From the NCBI GenBank assembly GCA_902468045.1, contig CABQXG010000026.1:1-10144 (forward strand): 10,144 nucleotides of DNA, in the 5' to 3' direction. This DNA comes from an uncultured Collinsella sp. GTDB lineage: Bacteria; Actinomycetota; Coriobacteriia; Coriobacteriales; Coriobacteriaceae. The notes under the pieces were generated by a model. The model saw only the letters and a list, made by a program, of their open reading frames with translations, ran no database searches and was not told the DNA's origin. Below, one piece after another: positions 1-5,051 of this stretch; position 1 is the first letter of the stretch; each line of letters starts with the position of its first letter. A program made the position numbers and the translations under genes.

Positions 1-54
1 ACCGGTTACCCCCGCTTTACGAGAGCGGTGCTCTACCAACTGAGCTACGCTGGC
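1..54 (-). tRNA. tRNA-Thr (anticodon CGU), 3' part cut off by window edge
   Basis: Read on the minus strand, the RNA begins GCCAGCG (acceptor strand), then TA, a D-arm GCTC-AGTTGGTA-GAGC, and an anticodon arm CCGCT-CTCGTAA-AGCGG. The stem pairs perfectly and the loop centres on CGT (plus-strand positions 19-21), which reads the Thr codon ACG. The variable loop and the start of the T-arm (ACCGG) follow before the window ends, so the T-loop, acceptor 3' strand and CCA status cannot be seen. It is transcribed leftward, away from the neighbouring EIIB-like gene. Confidence 0.93.
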
Positions 55-93
55 GGCCATGTGATGACGCAACTGAGGCGTCAACGGCTGTCT

Positions 94-122
94 ATGATAC
101 GGGACATCGCAAATCCGCGCAA
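94..122 (-). promoter_or_regulatory. Probable sigma-70-type promoter of the tRNA-Thr gene
   Basis: On the minus strand a -35-like TTGCGC (117-122) is followed by exactly 17 bases and a -10-like TATCAT (94-99). The predicted start lies about 30 bases before the mature tRNA 5' end, which is reasonable for a processed leader. The boxes are imperfect but spacing and position fit. Confidence 0.55.
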
Positions 123-211
123 GTGTTCTGACGGCTTTTCTCACTTTAAATGCACTAATATTGGAGACGTGATGTCTTGCTCTTACGGGTCTCAAACAGA
201 ATGGGGTGGCG

Positions 212-706
212 ATGGCTCAACCCAAGATTCTTCTCACACGCATCGACGACCGTTTCATTTACGGGCAAGATGTTGCGCTGTGGAACGAGGCCGTGGGTTC
301 CAACCTTGTCCTTATCGTCAACGATGAGATCGCGGCGGATTCGCGCCAATGGGCACCCATGAGAGTGGCGGCGCCAGAAGGCGTTTGGACACGGTTTTTC
401 TCGGTGCAAAGGACCGTCGACATCATTCATACCGCAACGCCGCGCCAGTTGATTCTGATCATGGTGGCCTCACCCGCCGATGCGCTCGCGCTGGTTAAGG
501 GCGGTGTGCCAATAACCAAGATCAGCATTGGCCATATGCAGACAGGGGAGGGCAAACGCTCTGCAACGCCTGCCGTTGCCGTAGACGATATGGACATCGC
601 CGCCTTCAAAGAGCTGCAAGAACTCGGCATAGAGCTAGAAATCCGCTATCTCCCCAGCTCCAATCCCGACCCCATCCAACGAGTCATTGGGGACGTTCTT
701 AAATGA
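212..706 (+). CDS. Solitary mannose/sorbose-family PTS EIIB-like protein lacking the active-site His
   Basis: The 164-residue protein has the length and layout of an EIIB of the mannose/fructose/sorbose PTS family (LevE, SorB, AgaB). The N-terminal strand reads KILLTRIDDRFIYGQ and the C-terminal half GVPITKISIGHM...GKRSATPAVAVDDMDIAAFKELQELG. In the family the first motif is RIDDRFIHGQ, and its His carries the phosphate passed from EIIA to the sugar. Here that residue is Tyr17 (codon TAC at 260-262), one base from a His codon. No EIIA, EIIC or EIID lies beside it. I infer a non-catalytic or regulatory protein, or a decaying gene, since the rest of the fold is well kept. ATG at 212 is preferred because GGGGTG lies just upstream and it gives the usual short N-terminus; GTG at 206 is an alternative adding two residues. 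The last eight codons lie inside a palindromic repeat. Confidence 0.85.
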   Translation: MAQPKILLTRIDDRFIYGQDVALWNEAVGSNLVLIVNDEIAADSRQWAPMRVAAPEGVWTRFFSVQRTVDIIHTATPRQLILIMVASPADALALVKGGVPITKISIGHMQTGEGKRSATPAVAVDDMDIAAFKELQELGIELEIRYLPSSNPDPIQRVIGDVLK

Positions 707-861
707 CTAGTCAAACGGGACACCCTTGGCACTTGGGGACGTTCCTTATGTGCCGGCCTTTTAGGAACGTCCCCAAGTGTCGGCAGATTGGGACACTCCT
801 TCTCGCCAAACGTTAAAGACTGTCCCCAACGACTAGTCATTTAAGAACGTCCCCAATGACT
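682..861. repeat. Nested palindromic element with GGGGACGTTCYT core (REP/MITE-like)
   Basis: A 31-base arm at 682-712 is the perfect reverse complement of 831-861. Nested inside, 730-746 is the perfect 17-base reverse complement of 763-779. All four arms share the core TTGGGGACGTTCYT, giving two inverted pairs of one unit. Weaker inverted matches (GGGACA at 717-722 against TGTCCC at 821-826) lie between the pairs. The left arm supplies the stop codon and last eight codons of the EIIB-like gene. The right arm ends six bases before the galM terminator hairpin region. I see no open reading frame for a transposase inside. From memory such GGGGACGTTC palindromes are dispersed in Coriobacteriia genomes; that attribution is inference. 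Confidence 0.88.
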
Positions 862-866
862 AGGCA

Positions 867-904
867 GCAAAACGCCCGTCGGCGGTGTGCCGGCGGGCGT
901 TGCT
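867..904 (-). terminator. Rho-independent terminator of galM
   Basis: AACGCCCGTCGGC (871-883) pairs with GCCGGCGGGCGTT (889-901) around a five-base loop, with one mismatch. On the minus strand the stem runs into TTTTGCTG. It sits 25-60 bases past the galM stop codon in the direction of transcription. Confidence 0.85.
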
Positions 905-927
905 GTACGGTATGTCACGTTGTGGGC

Positions 928-1980
928 TTAGTGCCTCATAAAGTGGTATTCGATCACATTGCTGTAGGGGTGACCCGGGCCCACGATGCCCTGCGGGAAC
1001 AGCGGCTGGTGCGGCGTGTCGGGGTACATCTCGGCCTCGAGGGCAAAGCCGGCGCCCCAGCCATAGTTAGCATCGTCCTTGGCGTGCTCGTCGCCCAGCC
1101 AGTTGCCGGTGTAGAGCTGCACGCCCGGGGCGGTGGTGTAGTAGTCCAGCTCGCGACCGGTCCACATCTCCTCGACATGCATCGCGCGGCGCAGGTTGCG
1201 ACCGTACTGATAGCCATCGATGCACAGGCAGTGGTCGTAGCCACGGGCCTGCTTAATCTGCGGGTCGTCGGCCTCCATGCCAGGCGCGATGGGACGCAGC
1301 TCGCGAAAGTCAAACGGCGTGCCTTCGACCGGAGCGATCTCGCCGGTGGGGATATTCTGGTCGTTAATGGGGAGGTAGTGGGCTGCGTTAGCAACAAAGA
1401 AGTGCTCGCAGTCCATGCCGGCGTTATGGCCGGCAAGGTTAAAGTACGTGTGGTTGGTCATGGACACGTAGGTGGCGCGGTCGCTCTCGCAGCCATACTC
1501 GACACGAAAGACGCCGGTGCGCGTCACGGTAAACACGGCCGTAAAGGTGCGGTTGCCGGGGAGACCCGGTTCGCCATCCTCAAGTGAGGTGGTCATGCGC
1601 ACGGCGTTGTGGACCTCGTCGAGTTCAACATCCCATACGCGCTTGTGCAGGCCGTGCTCAAGGTCGCTGTGCAGGTTGTTGGCGCCTTCGTTGGCCGGCA
1701 TATGCCAGTCCGTGCCAGCGATAGTGATCGTGGCACCTGCAGTGCGGTTGGCCACAGGGCCGATGGTTGCGCCAAAGCAGGCGGGGTTGTCAAAGTAATC
1801 CTCGAGCTTATCGAAGCCCAGAACCACATCGCGCACGTTGCCGGGAATGTCGGGCACATCGATACCCAGCACGGTGGCGCCATAGTCCATAATGCGAACG
1901 CAGATCTCGGGCCCGTTGAGGGTGTAACGATGAACGGGGGTACCGCACGGCGCGGTGCCGAAAAGCTCGGAAGTGATCAT
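928..1980 (-). CDS. galM: Aldose 1-epimerase (galactose mutarotase)
   Basis: The 350-residue protein matches the GalM family in length and motifs. These include N-N-L-H at 101-104, the family signature NHTYFNLAGH at 176-185 with the catalytic-type His177, an RGYDHCL segment, and GFALEAEMYPDTPHQP near the C-terminus. Glu315 in that last segment fits the catalytic base. The enzyme interconverts alpha and beta anomers of free hexoses in the cytoplasm, feeding galactose or glucose to kinases. The start at 1980 is chosen because AGGAACCAA lies directly upstream and the protein then begins at the usual position; a longer frame to 2040 has no ribosome site. It is transcribed divergently from the DeoR-type regulator and ends at its own terminator, so it appears monocistronic. 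No galK or galT is in the window. The link to the lactose genes is by neighbourhood. Confidence 0.93.
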   Translation of the reverse strand: MITSELFGTAPCGTPVHRYTLNGPEICVRIMDYGATVLGIDVPDIPGNVRDVVLGFDKLEDYFDNPACFGATIGPVANRTAGATITIAGTDWHMPANEGANNLHSDLEHGLHKRVWDVELDEVHNAVRMTTSLEDGEPGLPGNRTFTAVFTVTRTGVFRVEYGCESDRATYVSMTNHTYFNLAGHNAGMDCEHFFVANAAHYLPINDQNIPTGEIAPVEGTPFDFRELRPIAPGMEADDPQIKQARGYDHCLCIDGYQYGRNLRRAMHVEEMWTGRELDYYTTAPGVQLYTGNWLGDEHAKDDANYGWGAGFALEAEMYPDTPHQPLFPQGIVGPGHPYSNVIEYHFMRH

Positions 1981-2106
1981 TTGGTTCCTAACATCGAGGT
2001 ATTTCCGACAAACTGTAGCGCGAACAGGCGAGATTATCACTACACCCCACTAAAGCAGGGGGTATTTTTCTCAAAAAAGTGATGATTGGAGCTGTGCGGG
2101 GGTTCA

Positions 2107-2134
2107 TTTCTGACGCGCGCGAGTCTGATACAAT
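2107..2134 (+). promoter_or_regulatory. Extended -10 promoter of the DeoR-type regulator gene
   Basis: TGATACAAT at 2126-2134 gives a TG-extended -10 box (TACAAT, 2129-2134). The -35 region is weak (TTTCTG at 2107-2112, spacing 16), as is common for extended -10 promoters. A leader of about 45 bases precedes the chosen GTG start. Two TGAC-type sites flank the -10: TGACGCGC at 2111-2118 and TTGACGTG at 2154-2161. These resemble the site array downstream of the gene and could be operators. Confidence 0.55.
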
Positions 2135-2185
2135 TTGTTCGTTATTGTTTGAATTGACGTGAGCGTGGAACAGCGAGGACTCATC

Positions 2186-2950
2186 GTGATTAAAGCGGAG
2201 CGACAGGATAAGGTTCGGCAGCTGCTCGAGGAACAGGGAACGGTCTCGGTCAAGGAGATTTCGGATGCACTGGGCGTCTCGGATATGACGATCCGCCGCG
2301 ATCTTGAGGAGCTTGCAAGCCTGGGCGAGATCGAGCGCGTGCACGGCGGAGCCCGTAGTGCGCAGGGTCGTCCGCACGCTATGTTGCGCCATGAGTATTC
2401 GCACAGCGAAAAGCGCACCAAGCATGCCGAGGAAAAGCTGCAGATTGCGCGCCGTGCTGTGGAGCTTATCGAGGAAGGCTCGACCATCTTTTTGGGCACG
2501 GGCACTACGGTGGAGCAGATGGCCTCGATGCTGCCGGCGTTTCGCCTGCGCATTGTGACTAATTCGCTTTCGGTGTTTAACCTGCTTGAGGCACGCGAAG
2601 ACTGCGACCTGTGTCTCGTGGGCGGTATGTACCGTCGCCGCACCGCCGCTTTTGTGGGGCCAACGGCCGAGGATACTCTGCGTGCGTTGGGTATCGATGC
2701 GGCGTTTATCGGCGCCAACGGCATTCTGGATGGCGACGTGTCTACGTCTAATATGGATGAGGGTCGTATCCATCAGCTCGCCTTTAGCAAGGCCGACTCG
2801 CGCTACCTCATCGCCGACTCCAGCAAGATTGGCAAGCGCGACTTCTACACCTTCTGTCGACTGGACAATTTGGACGCCGTGGTGTGCGAACCGGGCATCG
2901 CCGCCGAGGATCGTGTCGCCATCGAGGAGCACACGCAGATCATCTGCTAA
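2186..2950 (+). CDS. DeoR-family (LacR-type) transcriptional repressor
   Basis: The 254-residue protein has an N-terminal winged helix-turn-helix: VSVKEISDALGVSDMTIRRDL (about 20-40) followed by the wing IERVHGGA. This is the DeoR-family signature. The C-terminal sugar-phosphate sensor domain carries IFLGTGTT (101-108), TNSLSVFN (125-132), LVGGMYRRRT, AAFIGANGI (172-180) and ADSSKIGK (210-217). These blocks resemble LacR-type members, which in Gram-positive bacteria respond to phosphosugars such as tagatose-6-phosphate. GTG at 2186 is preferred because GAGGA (2175-2179) stands six bases upstream and the protein then starts at the usual place. GTG at 2159 would add nine residues. The gene diverges from galM; a role in controlling galM or the lactose genes is inferred from position only. 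No clear terminator follows it. Confidence 0.9.
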   Translation: MIKAERQDKVRQLLEEQGTVSVKEISDALGVSDMTIRRDLEELASLGEIERVHGGARSAQGRPHAMLRHEYSHSEKRTKHAEEKLQIARRAVELIEEGSTIFLGTGTTVEQMASMLPAFRLRIVTNSLSVFNLLEAREDCDLCLVGGMYRRRTAAFVGPTAEDTLRALGIDAAFIGANGILDGDVSTSNMDEGRIHQLAFSKADSRYLIADSSKIGKRDFYTFCRLDNLDAVVCEPGIAAEDRVAIEEHTQIIC

Positions 2951-3005
2951 CTAACGCTGCAGGCGATACGTCTGCCCTCTGCCGGCGCGGGGATTATCGC
3001 TTCAA

Positions 3006-3123
3006 TTTGACGTGCAGAATGACACATAAAAGTTAAAACGCCATTTTGCGCGTCAAAAAATATGACATGTAAAAATTTGCGCGTCATTTTACGTGTCAAC
3101 GAGATGCGATTTGACGCGCAAAT
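3006..3123. repeat. Array of about seven TTGACRYGYAAAA sites in both orientations
   Basis: Plus-strand copies: TTTGACGTGCA (3006-3016), ATGACACATAAAA (3019-3031), TATGACATGTAAAA (3061-3074), ATTTGACGCGCAAAT (3109-3123). Minus-strand copies, seen as reverse complements: TTTTGCGCGTCAAA (3044-3057), TTTGCGCGTCATTTT (3076-3090), TTTTACGTGTCAAC (3087-3100). Shared consensus is roughly TTGACRYGYAAAA. Spacing is irregular and orientation mixed, so this is not a CRISPR. It looks like a cluster of binding sites or iteron-like repeats. Related TGACGCGC and TTGACGTG sites lie in the promoter of the upstream DeoR-type gene. Confidence 0.7.
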
Positions 3124-3215
3124 AGGAATTCGTGGGCGCTCGGAAGATCGACGGAGTTCGTGAACCTGCAACTTGGTTGGGTAGCGTACGAAGTCTTCCA
3201 GCGGGACCGAATATG

Positions 3216-3272
3216 TTTTCGGTATCATATCGGTATCAAATGATACCGAAAGTATGTTCGTGATACCGAAAA
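3216..3272. promoter_or_regulatory. Four-copy TGATACCGA inverted-repeat cluster, operator-like
   Basis: CGGTATCA occurs at 3220-3227 and 3231-3238, and its reverse complement TGATACCG at 3241-3248 and 3261-3268. The outer pair forms perfect 12-base arms (TTTTCGGTATCA at 3216-3227 and TGATACCGAAAA at 3261-3272). The inner pair forms 9-base arms with a two-base spacer. Successive copies start 11, 10 and 20 bases apart, close to whole helical turns, which fits cooperative repressor binding on one face. No intact gene starts beside it, so its regulated gene and protein are unknown. Confidence 0.65.
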
Positions 3273-3327
3273 CTAGAAACCATGCTTCATAACTGCTTGG
3301 AAAGTTTGGATTTGACTATCTTATTGT

Positions 3328-3380
3328 CTTGATCTGTAACATCTAGACGGTCAAAAGTGGTCTACATGTTACAGATCGAG
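3328..3380. repeat. ATCTGTAAC palindromic repeat, copy A
   Basis: GATCTGTAACATCTAGAC (3331-3348) pairs with GTCTACATGTTACAGATC (3360-3377) with a single mismatch around an 11-base loop. It shares its arm sequence with copies B (3401-3467) and C (8129-8195) but has a different loop. There is no T-run, so it is not a standard terminator. Confidence 0.8.
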
Positions 3381-3400
3381 ATTGTTCGGCCCGGGCCACC

Positions 3401-3467
3401 CGTTCGTCTAAATCTGTAACAGCTAGGGCCGAAATACTCGACTAGATGTTACAGATCGAGACGAATG
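3401..3467. repeat. ATCTGTAAC palindromic repeat, copy B
   Basis: A 26-base arm beginning CGTTCGTCTAAATCTGTAAC pairs with the right arm CTAGATGTTACAGATCGAG... with about four mismatches. The loop contains GGCCGAAATACTCG. Overall it is highly similar to copy C at 8129-8195, including the loop, which shows these are copies of one dispersed element. Confidence 0.82.
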
Positions 3468-3483
3468 ATCCGCTCGGGCCCAC

Positions 3484-3531
3484 CAAAACAAAAAAGCCGC
3501 ATGCGAACCCATGGAGGGATTCGTATGCGGC
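3484..3531 (-). terminator. Rho-independent terminator of the first lacE-lacG cassette
   Basis: GCCGCATGCGAA (3496-3507) pairs with TTCGTATGCGGC (3520-3531) with one wobble position around a 12-base loop. On the minus strand the stem is followed by TTTTTTGTTTT (3485-3495). It lies 24 bases past the lacG stop codon. Confidence 0.92.
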
Positions 3532-3554
3532 CGACAGGGGGTATGCGGCAAAAG

Positions 3555-4976
3555 TTAGGCCATGAGCAGGCCGGTCTCCGCGACGTTCTTGTACCAGTAC
3601 GCGCTTGCCTTGGGATAGCGCTTCTGGGTCTCAAAGTCGATGTAGAACAGGCCGTAACGCTTGTTATAGCCGTTGGTCCAGGAGAACTGGTCCTGCAGCG
3701 ACCACACGAAGTAACCGTCGACGTTCACGCCGCCGTCGATTGCCTTGAGGATCCATGCGAGATGCTGGCGCATATAGTCGATGCGAGGGGCGTCGTCGAT
3801 AAAGCCATCCTCGAAGTCGTCCTTATAGCCCATGCCGTTCTCGGTGATGTAGATCTTCTTGTAGTTGGGGTAATCGTTCTTAATACGCAGCAGCAGGTCG
3901 TAGAGGCCCTCGGGATAGATGATCCAGTCCCAATCGGTGGTGGGTACGCCTTCGCGCACGCATGACTCGCCCACGCCCTTGAGGAACCAGCGCGAGGAGC
4001 CCTTGTCACCGGTGCCATTGTGGTTGATGTCATTTTCGCCCTCGGCGGCACGCAGGAACTGGCACTTGTAGGTGTTGACGCCCAGGCAATCGTTGTAGGG
4101 GAGCGCGGCGGTCAGCGCGGCGATGTCCTCGTCGCGGACGTCGAGCTCGCCGCCGGCGATATGGGCCAGCTTGGTCGCGGCTTCCATGGTGTCGGCTGCA
4201 TAGTGGCCGCGGAAGGTGGCGTCGAGCACCCAGCGGTTGTTGATGACGTCGGCCATGCGAGCTGCCTCGCAGTCGGCGGCGTTGTTGGGGTCGAGGGGAT
4301 ACTTGGGCTCCAGGTTCTGGACAATGCCGATCTCGCCCTCAAAGCCGCCCTCATGGAAGGCGACGACAGCCTTGGCGTGGGCCACCATCATGTTGTGCAT
4401 GAGCTGGAAGGCCTTGTCCAGGCGATACTTCTCGCCGTGCGGCCAGTTGCCGACGATAAAGCTGCCCTCGGCGGTCGCGGGAATCTCGTTAAAGGTAAAC
4501 CAGTGCTTGACTTCGGTGAACTCGGCAAAGCAGAACTTGGCGTACTCGACAAAGGCGTCGATCGTCGTGCGCGTCAGGAAACCCTCGCCGCCGTTCTGGT
4601 AAAAGGCCTCAGGTGTATCAAAGTGATCGAGCGTGACATAGGGGATAACGCCGGCATTATTGCAGGTGGCAAAGAGCTCGTGATAGAAGGCAACACCCTC
4701 GGGGTTAATCTCACCAGTGCCGTTGGGGAAGATACGGCTCCAAGCGATGGAGACACGAATGCCGTTGATGCCGAAACGCTGGCACAGGTCGATATCGACC
4801 GGGTACTTGTTGTAGAAATCGCTTGCGGGATCGGGGGAGAAGCGACCCTGGGCTGCCAGGAAATCGTCCCAGGGCACTTTGCCCTTGCCGTGCGTACGGG
4901 TCTCGCCCTCAACCTGGTAAGCAGCGGTGGCGCCGCCAAACACAAAGCCGTCGGGGAACTGCATGGGGTTGGTCAT
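3555..4976 (-). CDS. lacG: 6-phospho-beta-galactosidase, GH1 (cassette 1)
   Basis: The 473-residue protein is a full-length glycoside hydrolase family 1 enzyme. The general acid/base is Glu164 in TFNEI and the nucleophile Glu379 in ITENGMG. The phosphate-binding residues known from Lactococcus LacG are present in FSWTNGYNKRYG: Ser432, Lys439 and Tyr441. Trp433 is the residue that marks 6-phospho-beta-galactosidases; 6-phospho-beta-glucosidases usually have a small residue there. It should hydrolyse lactose-6-phosphate in the cytoplasm to galactose-6-phosphate and glucose. The start has AAAGGA six bases upstream. It is the second gene of an operon with lacE, 75 bases apart with a hairpin between, and a terminator follows. 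It carries TLDHFDTP where the second LacG has TLHHFDTP, and a short insertion after it (NGGEGFLTR), so aglycone preference may differ from cassette 2. Confidence 0.92.
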   Translation of the reverse strand: MTNPMQFPDGFVFGGATAAYQVEGETRTHGKGKVPWDDFLAAQGRFSPDPASDFYNKYPVDIDLCQRFGINGIRVSIAWSRIFPNGTGEINPEGVAFYHELFATCNNAGVIPYVTLDHFDTPEAFYQNGGEGFLTRTTIDAFVEYAKFCFAEFTEVKHWFTFNEIPATAEGSFIVGNWPHGEKYRLDKAFQLMHNMMVAHAKAVVAFHEGGFEGEIGIVQNLEPKYPLDPNNAADCEAARMADVINNRWVLDATFRGHYAADTMEAATKLAHIAGGELDVRDEDIAALTAALPYNDCLGVNTYKCQFLRAAEGENDINHNGTGDKGSSRWFLKGVGESCVREGVPTTDWDWIIYPEGLYDLLLRIKNDYPNYKKIYITENGMGYKDDFEDGFIDDAPRIDYMRQHLAWILKAIDGGVNVDGYFVWSLQDQFSWTNGYNKRYGLFYIDFETQKRYPKASAYWYKNVAETGLLMA

Positions 4977-5010
4977 GAGTCATCCTTTCTGTGGGATACG
5001 AATAGGGAGA

Positions 5011-5037
5011 GGTGCCCGAACTGGGGATCCGGGCACC
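5011..5037 (-). other. Intercistronic hairpin between lacE and lacG (cassette 1)
   Basis: GGTGCCCG (5011-5018) and CGGGCACC (5030-5037) form a perfect 8-bp stem with an 11-base loop. No T-run follows on the minus strand, so it is probably not a terminator. It may protect the lacE 3' end or set the lacE:lacG ratio. A similar hairpin sits at the same place in cassette 2. Confidence 0.7.
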
Positions 5038-5051
5038 AACAGAGGGAGGAA

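Larger units (their letters stand above)
2951..3483. other. AT-rich, repeat-dense gap with no convincing gene
   Basis: This stretch separates the DeoR-type gene from the terminator of the first lactose cassette. It is visibly richer in A and T than the flanking genes. It contains three separate repeat structures, listed individually: a TGAC-site array (3006-3123), a TGATACCGA palindrome cluster (3216-3272) and two ATCTGTAAC palindromes (3328-3380 and 3401-3467). A minus-strand frame of 93 codons across 2947-3228 has no ribosome site and is largely made of the repeats, so it is not called. The gap may hold operators of a lost gene or simply a repeat landing site. Confidence 0.7.

Noticed and set aside
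856..1587. Plus-strand open frame antisense to galM
   Set aside because: Low-complexity Val/Ala/Gly-rich translation with no domain; it starts inside the palindromic repeat, while galM on the other strand has all family motifs.
2042..2078. Hairpin with T-run (CCCC...GGGG followed by TATTTTTCTC) in the galM-DeoR gap
   Set aside because: The stem is only four or five pairs and no plus-strand gene ends before it, so a terminator role is not supported.
3006..3123. CRISPR array
   Set aside because: The repeats are short, degenerate, in both orientations and irregularly spaced; there are no spacers of equal length and no cas genes.
2947..3228. Minus-strand frame of 93 codons in the repeat-rich gap
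   Set aside because: No ribosome site, its start lies within the TGATACCGA cluster, and much of the translation is simply the TGAC array. It could be a relic but I cannot support a gene.
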